From an uncultured Lachnospiraceae bacterium (GTDB lineage: Bacteria; Bacillota; Clostridia; Lachnospirales; Lachnospiraceae): a stretch of 64,000 bases of DNA. The stretch lies in the NCBI GenBank assembly GCA_900554415.1, contig USGU01000013.1:1-64000 (forward strand). The letters are read 5' to 3'. A program made the position numbers and the translations under genes. Positions within the stretch are counted from its first letter, which is position 1. Every line of letters starts with the position of its first letter. The notes under the pieces are model-generated. The model worked only from the letters and a program-made list of their open reading frames with translations, ran no database searches and was not told the DNA's origin. Positions 35,811 through 44,390 of the stretch are shown one piece after another.

Positions 35811-37394
35811 CTATTTTCCACTGTCACCATAGTTCTTCAGCACTCTGGCGCTTGGGTCGTCTACATCGCAGCCTTCCCATTCTTTGTTCGGCATCCAGAA
35901 ATCAGGAATCATCTCTGCCTGACCCGGATAATATTTTTCAAAAATCTCACGATATAAAAGGCTCTCTTTGGTAAATGGTGTGGCGAAAGTATATTTCTTC
36001 TTTAAAGTCTCATATTCTTCATCCGAGTAGAAATCATTCGCATACTCTTTTAAATCATCCACCATACTATGACCTACTGCATCACTGAATGCCGCTTTCT
36101 CTCTCCAAAGAATCTCATCCGGTAAAATGTGGTCTTCTTCAAATGCCTTACGGAGTAAATATTTTCCTTTTCCATACACATTCATTTTCTTTGCCGGGTC
36201 AATTGCCATCACATAACGCACGAAATCCAAATCTCCAAACGGTACTCTGGCTTCCAGACTGTTTGCAGCCAGACACCGGTCTGCTCTCAGTACATCATAA
36301 CAGTAAAGTTCATGGATTCTCTTTTGTGCTTCTTTCTGGAATTCTGCCGCGTTTGGCGCAAAATCTGTATATTTATAGCCAAAGAGTTCATCGGAAATCT
36401 CTCCGGTCAGAAGGACTTTCAAATCAGTCTGCTCATGAATGGCCTTACATACCAGATACATCCCCATGCTCGCTCGGATGGTTGTGATATCATAAGTAGC
36501 AAGTGCTTCGATGACTGTCTCCAGACTATCCAGAACTTCCTGTTTCGTCATAATGATTTCCGTATGGTCTGCTCCAATATAATCAGCAACCATTTTTGCA
36601 TATTTTAAATCGATTGCATCTACATCCATTCCTATTGCAAATGTACGGATTGGTTTATCCACCATTTTGGATGCAATGGCACATACCAGAGAGGAATCAA
36701 GGCCACCTGACAGTAGAAATCCGAGCGGTGCATCCGCATCCATCCGCTTCTCTACTCCTGCAGTCAACTTATCATGGATGTTCTTTGTAATCACATCAAT
36801 ATCATCATGGATATATCCGTGTACTTTTTCGATGGTTTCATAAGGTATAAATTCACCGTCTACATAATAATGTCCCGGTGGAAATGGGAAGATTTTATCC
36901 ACAATCGATATAAGGGCTTTCGCCTCACTTGCAAATACAATACTTCCCTCTTTGCTGTATCCATAGAACAGCGGACGGATTCCAATCGGGTCTCTGGCTG
37001 CAATCAGTTTCTTTGTCTTCCCATCATAAATCACACACGCAAACTCTGCGTCCAGATGTTCAAACATTTCCAATCCGTATTCCTCATAAAGTGGTAACAG
37101 CAGTTCACAATCCGAACCACTTTTGAAGGTATATCCCCGCTTTATCAGTTCTTCCTTTAATTTACGGAATCCATATAATTCTCCGTTGCAGATAACCCAG
37201 CTTCCATCCATTTCAAACGGCTGCATTCCCGCCTCGCTAAGTCCCATAATTGCCAGTCTTGCAAATCCCAAATACCCAAACTCTGTCTCAACTACCTGCA
37301 TGGCATCCGGTCCACGCATATGCGTCTTATTCAGACATTCTGTAAATCTTTCCTTTGATATATCTTTTCCAAAATAACACATGATTGAACACAT
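35811..37394 (-). CDS. asnB: Glutamine-hydrolysing asparagine synthetase
   Basis: The 527-residue enzyme makes asparagine from aspartate, ATP and glutamine. The N-terminal class II glutaminase begins MCSIMCYFGKD, with Cys-2 as nucleophile after Met removal. It has QPFEMDGSWVICNGELYGFR for the glutamine pocket. The C-terminal synthetase has the PP-loop GFLLSGGLDSSLVCAIASK (about residue 225). Its length is close to E. coli AsnB. It is divergent from carA, with a promoter and a complex leader, and has its own terminator. Regulation by antitermination is proposed in the leader entries. Confidence 0.96.
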   Translation of the reverse strand: MCSIMCYFGKDISKERFTECLNKTHMRGPDAMQVVETEFGYLGFARLAIMGLSEAGMQPFEMDGSWVICNGELYGFRKLKEELIKRGYTFKSGSDCELLLPLYEEYGLEMFEHLDAEFACVIYDGKTKKLIAARDPIGIRPLFYGYSKEGSIVFASEAKALISIVDKIFPFPPGHYYVDGEFIPYETIEKVHGYIHDDIDVITKNIHDKLTAGVEKRMDADAPLGFLLSGGLDSSLVCAIASKMVDKPIRTFAIGMDVDAIDLKYAKMVADYIGADHTEIIMTKQEVLDSLETVIEALATYDITTIRASMGMYLVCKAIHEQTDLKVLLTGEISDELFGYKYTDFAPNAAEFQKEAQKRIHELYCYDVLRADRCLAANSLEARVPFGDLDFVRYVMAIDPAKKMNVYGKGKYLLRKAFEEDHILPDEILWREKAAFSDAVGHSMVDDLKEYANDFYSDEEYETLKKKYTFATPFTKESLLYREIFEKYYPGQAEMIPDFWMPNKEWEGCDVDDPSARVLKNYGDSGK

Positions 37395-37422
37395 ACGCCC
37401 ATCCCCCTTTTATTTTTTACAT

Positions 37423-37447
37423 TTATCAGGAAAATTTTTCCTGATAA
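37423..37447. repeat. Palindromic repeat copy 1 (asnB leader)
   Basis: A perfect inverted repeat TTATCAGGAAAA / TTTTCCTGATAA with one central base, between the asnB leader terminator and its ribosome site. It shares its core with two other copies at 50609-50644 and 54526-54563. Confidence 0.75.
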
Positions 37448-37450
37448 CTA

Positions 37451-37490
37451 AAAAAGCAGCTACTCATCCTTTATAGGACGAATAACTGCT
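37451..37490 (-). terminator. Intrinsic terminator inside the asnB leader
   Basis: On the minus strand AGCAG-T-TATTCGTCC pairs with GGATGAGTA-G-CTGCT (14 bp with wobbles and one mismatch) with a 6-base loop, then five T. It is about 60 bases upstream of the asnB start codon. No gene lies upstream on this strand before the asnB promoter, so this is an attenuator. Confidence 0.75.
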
Positions 37491-37527
37491 TATCCGCGAA
37501 TCACCTAATGGTCCACCTCTTTGTGGA
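37480..37527 (-). promoter_or_regulatory. Tandem hexaloop stems in the asnB leader (putative ANTAR antiterminator)
   Basis: Stem 1 (37512-37527) is TCCAC-AAAGAG-GTGGA: five pairs and a six-base loop with A at position 1 and G at position 4. Stem 2 (37480-37495) is GGATA-AGCAGT-TATTC (one G-T pair) with a six-base loop; an alternative fold closes it to a tetraloop. The loop and right arm of stem 2 form the 5' arm of the terminator at 37451-37490, so the two are mutually exclusive. This two-stem layout is the one reported for ANTAR target RNAs. Confidence 0.5.
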
Positions 37528-37536
37528 GCCCTTTTT

Positions 37537-37552
37537 TGCAAGCTCACTTGCA
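37537..37552 (-). promoter_or_regulatory. Hairpin near the 5' end of the asnB leader
   Basis: TGCAAG-TGAG-CTTGCA forms a 6-bp hairpin a few bases after the predicted transcription start. Its role is unknown; it may protect the 5' end of the transcript. Confidence 0.45.
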
Positions 37553-37566
37553 TTTTCATTTTGTCT

Positions 37567-37595
37567 AAAATAGCACACTGATTTCCCAGTGTCAA
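37567..37595 (-). promoter_or_regulatory. Promoter of asnB
   Basis: A consensus -35 TTGACA (37590-37595) and a -10 TATTTT (37567-37572) are separated by 17 bp. The start would be near 37560, giving a leader of about 165 bases. It is divergent from the carA promoter. Confidence 0.7.
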
Positions 37596-37635
37596 TATTT
37601 TTGTCGAAAAAAATCTTTTCTTACACAGTTTTTTC

Positions 37636-37664
37636 TTGATTCTTATAACTGGCAGTGCTATAAT
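37636..37664 (+). promoter_or_regulatory. Promoter of carAB
   Basis: TTGATT (37636-37641) and TATAAT (37659-37664) are 17 bp apart. Transcription should begin near 37671, directly at the attenuator hairpin. Confidence 0.75.
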
Positions 37665-37673
37665 ACTTCAAAC

Positions 37674-37739
37674 GAACGAAGGTGTTCTTGAACGAGGGCT
37701 ATTTATCAACAATAGTTCTTTCTCAAGGACACCTTTTTT
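37674..37739 (+). promoter_or_regulatory. carA leader: hexaloop stem overlapping an intrinsic terminator
   Basis: The terminator arms AAGGTGTTCTTGA (37679-37691) and TCAAGGACACCTT (37723-37735) pair over 13 positions and end in six T. An inner stem (GGGCTATT with AATAGTTC) extends it. The 5' arm overlaps a small stem, GAAC-GAAGGT-GTTC (37674-37687), with a six-base loop. Forming it uses the terminator's 5' arm. Since asnB is divergent, no upstream plus-strand gene needs a terminator here, so this is an attenuator for carAB, 47 bases before carA. Confidence 0.65.
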
Positions 37740-37784
37740 GTATCATGTTTTATAGAACATTAAATAAATACGAGGTAAACCTTT

Positions 37785-38879
37785 ATGAATGAAACGATTT
37801 ATTTACAACTGGAAGACGGAACCGTCTACACTGGTTTTTCTTTCGGTGCTCCCCTTCAGGAAGATGTTATTTCTGAAGTAGTATTTACAACCGCCATGAC
37901 CGGGTATCTGGAAACCTTAACAGACCCTAGTTATTACGGGCAGATGGTTGTCCAGACCTTTCCTCTCATTGGAAATTATGGAGTAATCCCATCTGATTTT
38001 GAGAGTGCTCACATCCATCTCAGTGCATATATTGTCAAGGAATGGTGTCCTTCTCCTTCCAATTTCCGTATGCAGGATTCTTTAGACGGATTTTTAAAAC
38101 GGGAATGTATTCCCGGCATTTACGGGCTGGACACAAGAGCTCTCACCAAAAAAATCCGTAAAACCGGAGTTATGAAGGGACTTCTCACCAGTAAAGAACC
38201 TTCTTCTTCCACACTTTCTGATTTACAGAAATGGTCTATCAAGGACGCAGTTCCAAATGTAACCACTTCCTCTTCTTATACGGTTCCTTCCGGACTCCCT
38301 AAATATCATGTTGTGTTATGGGATTTCGGCGCAAAGCAAAATATCCTCAGAAAACTGCATTCTCTCGATTGCGAACTTACCGTTGTTCCGGCAGGCACAA
38401 GTGCAGAGGAAATTTTAAAACTGAATCCAGACGGTATTATGCTCAGCAACGGTCCTGGCGACCCGAAAGATAATCCGGAAATCATCGCTGAATTAGCTAA
38501 ATTGTGTCAGTCTCAGATTCCGATTTTCGGCATCTGTCTCGGCCATCAGTTAATGGCACTTGCCAATGGTGCCAATACCATCAAAATGAAATATGGACAC
38601 CGTGGTGCCAACCAGCCTGTAAAAAATGTAGAAACCGGAAGCATCTACATTACAAGTCAGAACCACGGTTATACCGTGGACAGTGATTCTCTTCCTGCAT
38701 CTGCCAAAGTCAGCTATATTAATATGAATGATGGCACTTGTGAAGGAATTACCTATCAGAACTTTCCTGGCTTCTCCGTCCAGTTCCATCCGGAAGCCTG
38801 TGGCGGACCACATGATACGGAATTTCTTTTCCAGGAATTTGCAGAGCTTATGAACAGGAGGATGACATCATGCCATTAG
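37785..38879 (+). CDS. carA: Carbamoyl-phosphate synthase small (glutaminase) subunit
   Basis: This 364-residue subunit hydrolyses glutamine and passes ammonia to CarB for carbamoyl phosphate, used for pyrimidines and arginine. The class I glutaminase triad is visible: Cys in PIFGICLGHQLMAL, His in GFSVQFHPEACGGP and Glu two residues after it. The N-terminal domain starts IYLQLEDGTVYTGFSFGAP. It overlaps carB by 10 bp. The ribosome site is GAGG eight bases upstream. Confidence 0.97.
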   Translation: MNETIYLQLEDGTVYTGFSFGAPLQEDVISEVVFTTAMTGYLETLTDPSYYGQMVVQTFPLIGNYGVIPSDFESAHIHLSAYIVKEWCPSPSNFRMQDSLDGFLKRECIPGIYGLDTRALTKKIRKTGVMKGLLTSKEPSSSTLSDLQKWSIKDAVPNVTTSSSYTVPSGLPKYHVVLWDFGAKQNILRKLHSLDCELTVVPAGTSAEEILKLNPDGIMLSNGPGDPKDNPEIIAELAKLCQSQIPIFGICLGHQLMALANGANTIKMKYGHRGANQPVKNVETGSIYITSQNHGYTVDSDSLPASAKVSYINMNDGTCEGITYQNFPGFSVQFHPEACGGPHDTEFLFQEFAELMNRRMTSCH

Positions 38880-41800
38880 ATAAAAATCTTAAAAAAGTAC
38901 TGGTAATCGGCTCCGGTCCCATCGTTATCGGACAGGCTGCCGAGTTTGACTATGCCGGAACCCAGGCCTGTCGTGCCTTAAAAGAGGAAGGGCTGGAAGT
39001 TGTGTTAGTCAACTCCAATCCTGCGACCATTATGACAGACACTGCCATGGCCGACCATGTATATATTGAACCATTGAATCTTGATTTTCTGAAAGAAATC
39101 ATTCTCAAAGAAAAACCGGACAGCATTCTTTCTACCTTAGGCGGACAGACAGGACTTACCCTCTCCATGCAGCTTGCCAAAGAAGGATTCCTTGAACAAC
39201 ATCACGTCCGCCTTCTTGGTGCTGACCCGGAAACCATTGCCAAAGCAGAGGACCGTCAGATTTTCCGTGACACCATGGAAGCTATCGGGGAACCAACCAT
39301 TCCTTCTGTCATTACAAATACTCTGGACGGTGCTTTAAGTTTCGCACACGGAATCGGCTATCCGGTCATTGTCCGCCCGGCCTTTACTTTAGGAGGTACC
39401 GGAGGCGGTATTGCCTATTCCGAACCGGAACTGCGGGAAATTGCTTCTTCCGGACTTCGTCAGTCTCCGATTACACAGATTCTGGTAGAACAGTGTATCT
39501 CCGGCTGGAAAGAAATTGAATTCGAAGTAATGCGTGACGGCTCCGGAAATGTCATTACCATTTGTTCCATGGAAAATCTGGACCCGGTAGGTGTACATAC
39601 CGGTGACTCCATTGTGGTCGCTCCTGCTCTTACCCTTTCCGACAAGGATTATCAGATGCTTCGTACGGCTGCTTTAAATATTATCAGTGCCATGGGAATT
39701 GAAGGCGGTTGTAATGTACAGTTTGCCCTTCATCCGGAAAGCTTTGAATATGCCGTCATCGAAGTAAACCCTCGTGTATCCCGTTCTTCTGCCCTTGCAA
39801 GTAAGGCAACCGGTTATCCAATCGCCAGAGTAGCTGCAAAAATTGCTATTGGCTACCGCATGGATGAAATCCGCAATGAAGTAACCGGAAAAACAAAAGC
39901 CTGCTTTGAACCGGCACTGGATTATGTGGTTGTCAAATTCCCGAAATGGCCATTTGATAAATTTGTATATGCATCCCGTAAATTAGGCACACAGATGAAA
40001 GCTACCGGAGAGGTCATGGCTATCGGACGTTCCTTTGAACAGGCTCTTATGAAAGCGGTCCGTGGTGCAGAGATTTCTCATGACAGTCTTCAGGATATGC
40101 ATATGCGTGCTTTAGATGATACCCAGTTGAAAGCAAAGATTCTTCAGGGTGATGACGAACGAATTTTTGCTGTATATGAAGCCTTGTTCCGTGGCTGGTC
40201 AATTGAAACCTTGCACGAACTGACCATGATTGATGAATGGTTCCTGGCAAAACTGCTTCATCTCTGCCAGCTTGAAAAACGGATGACAAGCGAACCACTT
40301 ACCCCGACACTCATTACAGAATTAAAGGAATGTGGATTCCCGGATAAGACTATTTCCCGGATAAGCGGACAGGCCGAATTTACCCGCCTTCCATATACTT
40401 ATAAAATGGTAGATACCTGCGGTGCTGAATTTGAAGCGGAAACCCCTTATTTCTACTCTACTTACGGAGAAGAAGATGAGGCAAAAGAATTCCTTGCACA
40501 CATGGAAAACCGGAAGCCAGTTGTTATGGTATTTGGCTCCGGTCCTATCCGAATCGGTCAGGGAATCGAGTTCGACTATGCATCGGTTCACTGCGTCTGG
40601 GCTTTAAAAGAAGCCGGATACGAAGTTGTCATTGTAAATAACAACCCGGAAACCGTATCTACTGACTTCAACACTGCCGACAGACTGTATTTCGAACCAC
40701 TTACACCGGAAGATATTCAGGATATTATTGATATCGAACAGCCAGTAGGTGCTGTAGTTGCTTTCGGTGGACAGACTGCAATCCGTCTTACCAAATGGTT
40801 ATCCGAGAAACAGATTCCAATTCTTGGAACCCCTGCTGACAGCATTGATGCTGCAGAAGACCGTGGCCGTTTTGAAGAATTATTAAAATCTCTCCACATC
40901 AAACAGCCGCAGGGAACAACGGTACATACCACGGAGGAAGCTTTATGTGCAGCCGAAAAATTAGGCTATCCTGTCCTTCTGCGCCCTTCCTATGTACTGG
41001 GTGGACAAAACATGATTATCGCCTTCTCTGATGCAGATGTAGAGGAATATATGCATATTATCCTCTCCCACATGGAAGGAAATCTGGTACTCATTGATAA
41101 ATATATGATGGGAACAGAACTGGAAGTCGATGCCATCTGCGATGGAGAAGATGTCCTGCTTCCGGGAATTATGGAACATATTGACCGTGCAGGTATCCAC
41201 TCCGGCGACTCCATTGCTGTATATCCGGCATGGAACTTAAGTCCTTCCCAGACAGCCAAATTGATTGATTATTCTACACGTCTGGCTCTTGCCCTAAAAA
41301 CAAAAGGACTGATTAATATTCAATATGTTATCAGTGGCGGACAGATTTATGTCATTGAAGTAAACCCTCGTTCTTCCAGAACGGTGCCATACTTAAGCAA
41401 GGTAACAGGTATTCCAATGATTGATATTGCAACCAAAGTTATGCTTGGAGAAAAATTAAAAGATATGCCTTATGGAACCGGACTCTATCCATCTGCTTCC
41501 TACACTGCAATCAAAGTACCTGTTTTCTCATTCGAAAAACTTTCCGGACTGGATACTACACTCGGTCCTGAAATGAAATCCACGGGTGAGGTTCTTGGAA
41601 TTGCACCGACCATGACAGAAGCACTCTACAAAGGACTTCTTGGGGCAGGCTATTCGCTGACCAAGGAAGGCGGTGTATTTGTAACCGTTCGTGATACAGA
41701 CAAAGAGGAAATCCCGGAAATCGCAGAGCGTTTCTACAAGCTTGGTTTCCATCTGTATGCGACAGAAGGAACTGCAAATGTACTTAGAAATGCAGGACTT

Positions 41801-42067
41801 CCGGTTACTCTGGTTCACAAAGTCCGCGAATCCGACCAGAACTCTCTTACCTTATTGGAAAGCGGCAAAATCAATTATATTATCTCTACAGATGCCAAAG
41901 GACGTCTCCCTGCAAGGGACAGCGTAAAGGTTCGTAGAAAGAGCGTAGAACTCGGCATTCCTTGTCTGACAAGCCTGGATACTGCTTCTGCACTGGCCGA
42001 TATTCTTCGTTCTAACTGCACACCAGAAACATCTGCACTGGTAGATATTTGTCAGCTCCAGAAATAA
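38870..42067 (+). CDS. carB: Carbamoyl-phosphate synthase large subunit
   Basis: This 1065-residue enzyme has two homologous ATP-grasp halves. The first starts LIGSGPIVIGQAAEFDYAGT-like at the N-terminus (VLVIGSGPIVIGQAAEFDYA) and the second near residue 545 (VMVFGSGPIRIGQGIEFDYA). The oligomerization part and C-terminal regulatory MGS-like domain (about 930-1065) follow. Length and order match bacterial CarB. It shares an operon with carA and ends at a bidirectional terminator. Confidence 0.97.
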   Translation: MPLDKNLKKVLVIGSGPIVIGQAAEFDYAGTQACRALKEEGLEVVLVNSNPATIMTDTAMADHVYIEPLNLDFLKEIILKEKPDSILSTLGGQTGLTLSMQLAKEGFLEQHHVRLLGADPETIAKAEDRQIFRDTMEAIGEPTIPSVITNTLDGALSFAHGIGYPVIVRPAFTLGGTGGGIAYSEPELREIASSGLRQSPITQILVEQCISGWKEIEFEVMRDGSGNVITICSMENLDPVGVHTGDSIVVAPALTLSDKDYQMLRTAALNIISAMGIEGGCNVQFALHPESFEYAVIEVNPRVSRSSALASKATGYPIARVAAKIAIGYRMDEIRNEVTGKTKACFEPALDYVVVKFPKWPFDKFVYASRKLGTQMKATGEVMAIGRSFEQALMKAVRGAEISHDSLQDMHMRALDDTQLKAKILQGDDERIFAVYEALFRGWSIETLHELTMIDEWFLAKLLHLCQLEKRMTSEPLTPTLITELKECGFPDKTISRISGQAEFTRLPYTYKMVDTCGAEFEAETPYFYSTYGEEDEAKEFLAHMENRKPVVMVFGSGPIRIGQGIEFDYASVHCVWALKEAGYEVVIVNNNPETVSTDFNTADRLYFEPLTPEDIQDIIDIEQPVGAVVAFGGQTAIRLTKWLSEKQIPILGTPADSIDAAEDRGRFEELLKSLHIKQPQGTTVHTTEEALCAAEKLGYPVLLRPSYVLGGQNMIIAFSDADVEEYMHIILSHMEGNLVLIDKYMMGTELEVDAICDGEDVLLPGIMEHIDRAGIHSGDSIAVYPAWNLSPSQTAKLIDYSTRLALALKTKGLINIQYVISGGQIYVIEVNPRSSRTVPYLSKVTGIPMIDIATKVMLGEKLKDMPYGTGLYPSASYTAIKVPVFSFEKLSGLDTTLGPEMKSTGEVLGIAPTMTEALYKGLLGAGYSLTKEGGVFVTVRDTDKEEIPEIAERFYKLGFHLYATEGTANVLRNAGLPVTLVHKVRESDQNSLTLLESGKINYIISTDAKGRLPARDSVKVRRKSVELGIPCLTSLDTASALADILRSNCTPETSALVDICQLQK

Positions 42068-42103
42068 AACAACATAAATAAAACAAAATAGAAACCATTA
42101 AAA

Positions 42104-42152
42104 AACCCCGTGAGTATAACAAGTATTCAAAATACCTGCTTCCCACGGGGTT
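42104..42152. terminator. Bidirectional terminator between carB and the ANTAR gene
   Basis: AACCCCGTG pairs with CACGGGGTT around an A/T-rich loop. T-runs flank both sides on the respective strands, so it ends carB and the convergent ANTAR gene. Confidence 0.85.
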
Positions 42153-42163
42153 CTTCTATCTTC

Positions 42164-42712
42164 TTATTCATCGTATATCATCAGTAATATCATCTGTGCT
42201 GTCTCTACCATATTGGTTCCCGAGTCCATGCTGCACTTCTGTATGTAACGATATGCATCCTGTTCTGTCATATGGTTTCTGTCCATCAACACCATCTTCG
42301 CATTGTTGATGTAATTCTGTTCCCGCTCCGTCCGCTTCTTCGGAACTGCCTTGGACTTTCCATATCTTCTTGCCTGCTGCTGCAGAATCATCTCTACGGT
42401 TCCGGCAAGGTCGTTTGGTCGGAACGGCATGGCAAGAGCCATAATGCCTGGTGGACAGGCTGAAAGTGCCGATGCTGATGCAAGCAGAAGAATTTCAAAA
42501 TTATTCGGGAGATATTCCATAAGCTCTGTATAGTCCATATCGCGCATTCTTCGTCCACATATGATAACACCATAATCAAACTGATGTGCGTAAGAGAGTG
42601 CTTTTGAACCGGTTCCGCAAAGTACTGATGCCCGAAGACCATAGCGCTGCAGTATCTCTTTTATTCGATTTGCATCCTCTTCTTTGGGTAAAGCCACAAT
42701 TATGCTGCTCAT
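42164..42712 (-). CDS. ANTAR-domain transcription antitermination regulator
   Basis: The 182-residue protein has a receiver-like N-terminal half (MSSIIVALPKEEDANRIKEI, about 1-110) and a C-terminal ANTAR helical bundle (about 125-180: EQNYINNAKMVLMDRNHMTE, EDAYRYIQKCSM-like DAYRYIQKCSMDSGTNM). ANTAR proteins bind paired hexaloop stems in nascent RNA and stop terminators forming. The usual phosphoacceptor Asp is not apparent: at its position is VIICGRRM, so the receiver may sense a partner or a small molecule rather than phosphate. It lies in a nitrogen-gene island, and the leaders of asnB, carA, pyrG and glnN have matching hexaloops. Related clostridial ANTAR proteins next to glutamine genes are known. 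A weak promoter (TTACGA, 16 bp, TAAAAT) lies upstream. Confidence 0.85.
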   Translation of the reverse strand: MSSIIVALPKEEDANRIKEILQRYGLRASVLCGTGSKALSYAHQFDYGVIICGRRMRDMDYTELMEYLPNNFEILLLASASALSACPPGIMALAMPFRPNDLAGTVEMILQQQARRYGKSKAVPKKRTEREQNYINNAKMVLMDRNHMTEQDAYRYIQKCSMDSGTNMVETAQMILLMIYDE

Positions 42713-42891
42713 TACTTATGTCCTCTCCTGATTGTATCTTAATTCTTATTACACATTTTATCATGATTCCACTCATGTATTTTAACACCAGAAGACACCT
42801 TCGTAAATTATTTTCTTATAATTTTGCCCATTTTTTGTATCACGGATTCCGTTTTCCGTGACACCAAAAGTTTCTCCCTGCCCTTTCTATT

Positions 42892-44376
42892 TTATAAATT
42901 TGTATATCCCATTAAGGATTCATCCACCTCTTTTGCAGCGTTTCTGCCTTCTGCAATGGCCCACACTACAAGGGACTGGCCTCTGTGCATATCGCCTGCG
43001 GTAAAGACCTTATCCACGTTGGTTTTATAAGACTGTTTCTCTGTTTTCACATTCGTTCTTTCATCCACTTCCACGGTAAAGCTTTCTGGAATATAAGTTT
43101 CACATCCCTGAAATCCTGCTGCAATCAGGACCAGATCTGCTGGTAATATTTCTTCTGTCCCCTCTACCGGAATCATTTCTGTCCGGTTCTTTTCCGGCAG
43201 ATACTTTGGCTCCGTATGAATGATTTTCACACCGCATACCTTGCCATCCTCATCTTTCATGAACTCGGATACAGTAGTCTGATACCGTCTTGGGTCCTCT
43301 CCGTAAACATCCCTGGCTTCCTGCTGACCATAATCTGTCTTCAGTACCTTCGGCCACTCTGGCCATGGGTTACTTTCTTCCCGTACTTTTGGAGGCTCCG
43401 ACTTGATTTCAATCTGTGTCACACTTGCCGCCCCCAGTCTTATAACTGTTCCGGCACAATCATTTCCCGTATCGCCACCACCGATAATGACAACCTTCTT
43501 TCCCTTTGCCAGTTCGTATGGTGGATTCTGAAAATCGGTTTCCTGCAGTTTCTTTGTCACTTCAGTAAGGAATGGAACTGCAAAATAAATGCCTTCCGCA
43601 TCCCTTCCCGGTACATCCACCTCGCGAGGCTGCGAAGCACCGCAGGCAAGAATCACACGGTCATACTGATTCATCAGTTCTTCTCCACTGATGTCTTCTC
43701 CCACATTGGTATTATAAATAAACTGAATTCCAGATGCTTCCATCAAACGGATTCTGCGGTCAACGACTTCTTTCTCCAGTTTCATATTTGGAATGCCATA
43801 ACGCAGGAGTCCGCCCGCCTTATCACTCTTCTCATAAATCGTTACAGAATGTCCCCGCTTGTTAAGCTGTACTGCTGCCGCAAGACCTGCAGGACCACTT
43901 CCCACAATGGCAATCCGCTTGCCTGTCCGTACTTTCGGAATATCCGGTTTCACAAGACCATTTTCAAAAGCATACTCGATAATTGCTTTTTCATTTTCCT
44001 TGGATGTCACCGGCTCATCGTGAATGCCGCATGCACATGCTGCCTCGCACAAAGCCGGGCAGACTCTTGATGTAAATTCCGGGAAATTATGTGTTTTGCT
44101 CAGACGGTGATATGCCTGTTCCCAGTTTCCCTGACAAATCAGGTCATTGATTTCCGGAATCAGATTATGAAGTGGACATCCCGATACCATCCCTGCAATC
44201 ATATCTCCTGCCTGACAGTAAGGAATTCCGCAGTTCATACATCTTGCGCCCTGTCTGCACTGTTCTTCCAGTGGCAGTCTTCCATGAAATTCCCGGAAAC
44301 TTTTGATTCGCTCTGCGGCTGGAGTTTCTGGACCATCTTTTCTTTGATATTCTAAAAAACCTGTTGCTTTTCCCAT
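42892..44376 (-). CDS. gltD: Glutamate synthase small subunit
   Basis: This 494-residue flavin subunit passes NADPH electrons to GltB. It has two N-terminal cysteine clusters for Fe-S (CMNCGIPYC and FTSRVCPALCEAACACG), an FAD site in RIAIVGSGPAGLAAAVQL, and an NADPH site in KVVIIGGGDTGNDCAG. The C-terminal FAD segment is VFTAGDMHRGQSLVVWAI. It is 14 bp after gltB. No terminator with a T-run is seen after it, so transcripts may run into the ANTAR gene. Confidence 0.96.
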   Translation of the reverse strand: MGKATGFLEYQRKDGPETPAAERIKSFREFHGRLPLEEQCRQGARCMNCGIPYCQAGDMIAGMVSGCPLHNLIPEINDLICQGNWEQAYHRLSKTHNFPEFTSRVCPALCEAACACGIHDEPVTSKENEKAIIEYAFENGLVKPDIPKVRTGKRIAIVGSGPAGLAAAVQLNKRGHSVTIYEKSDKAGGLLRYGIPNMKLEKEVVDRRIRLMEASGIQFIYNTNVGEDISGEELMNQYDRVILACGASQPREVDVPGRDAEGIYFAVPFLTEVTKKLQETDFQNPPYELAKGKKVVIIGGGDTGNDCAGTVIRLGAASVTQIEIKSEPPKVREESNPWPEWPKVLKTDYGQQEARDVYGEDPRRYQTTVSEFMKDEDGKVCGVKIIHTEPKYLPEKNRTEMIPVEGTEEILPADLVLIAAGFQGCETYIPESFTVEVDERTNVKTEKQSYKTNVDKVFTAGDMHRGQSLVVWAIAEGRNAAKEVDESLMGYTNL

Positions 44377-44390
44377 ATCTGCTCCTCCCG

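Noticed and set aside
37423..37447. CodY box
   Set aside because: The palindrome is rich in A and T, but its order does not match the CodY consensus AATTTTCWGAAAATT.
37451..37560. T-box riboswitch for asnB
   Set aside because: The leader has a terminator and the phrase AGGTGATTCGCGG, somewhat like a T-box sequence. However the spacing does not fit the TGGNACCGCG core, no specifier stem is seen and the leader is short.
42838..42866. Terminator after gltD
   Set aside because: A hairpin (TGTCACGG / CCGTGATAC) is present but is followed on the minus strand by A's, not T's, so termination there is not supported.
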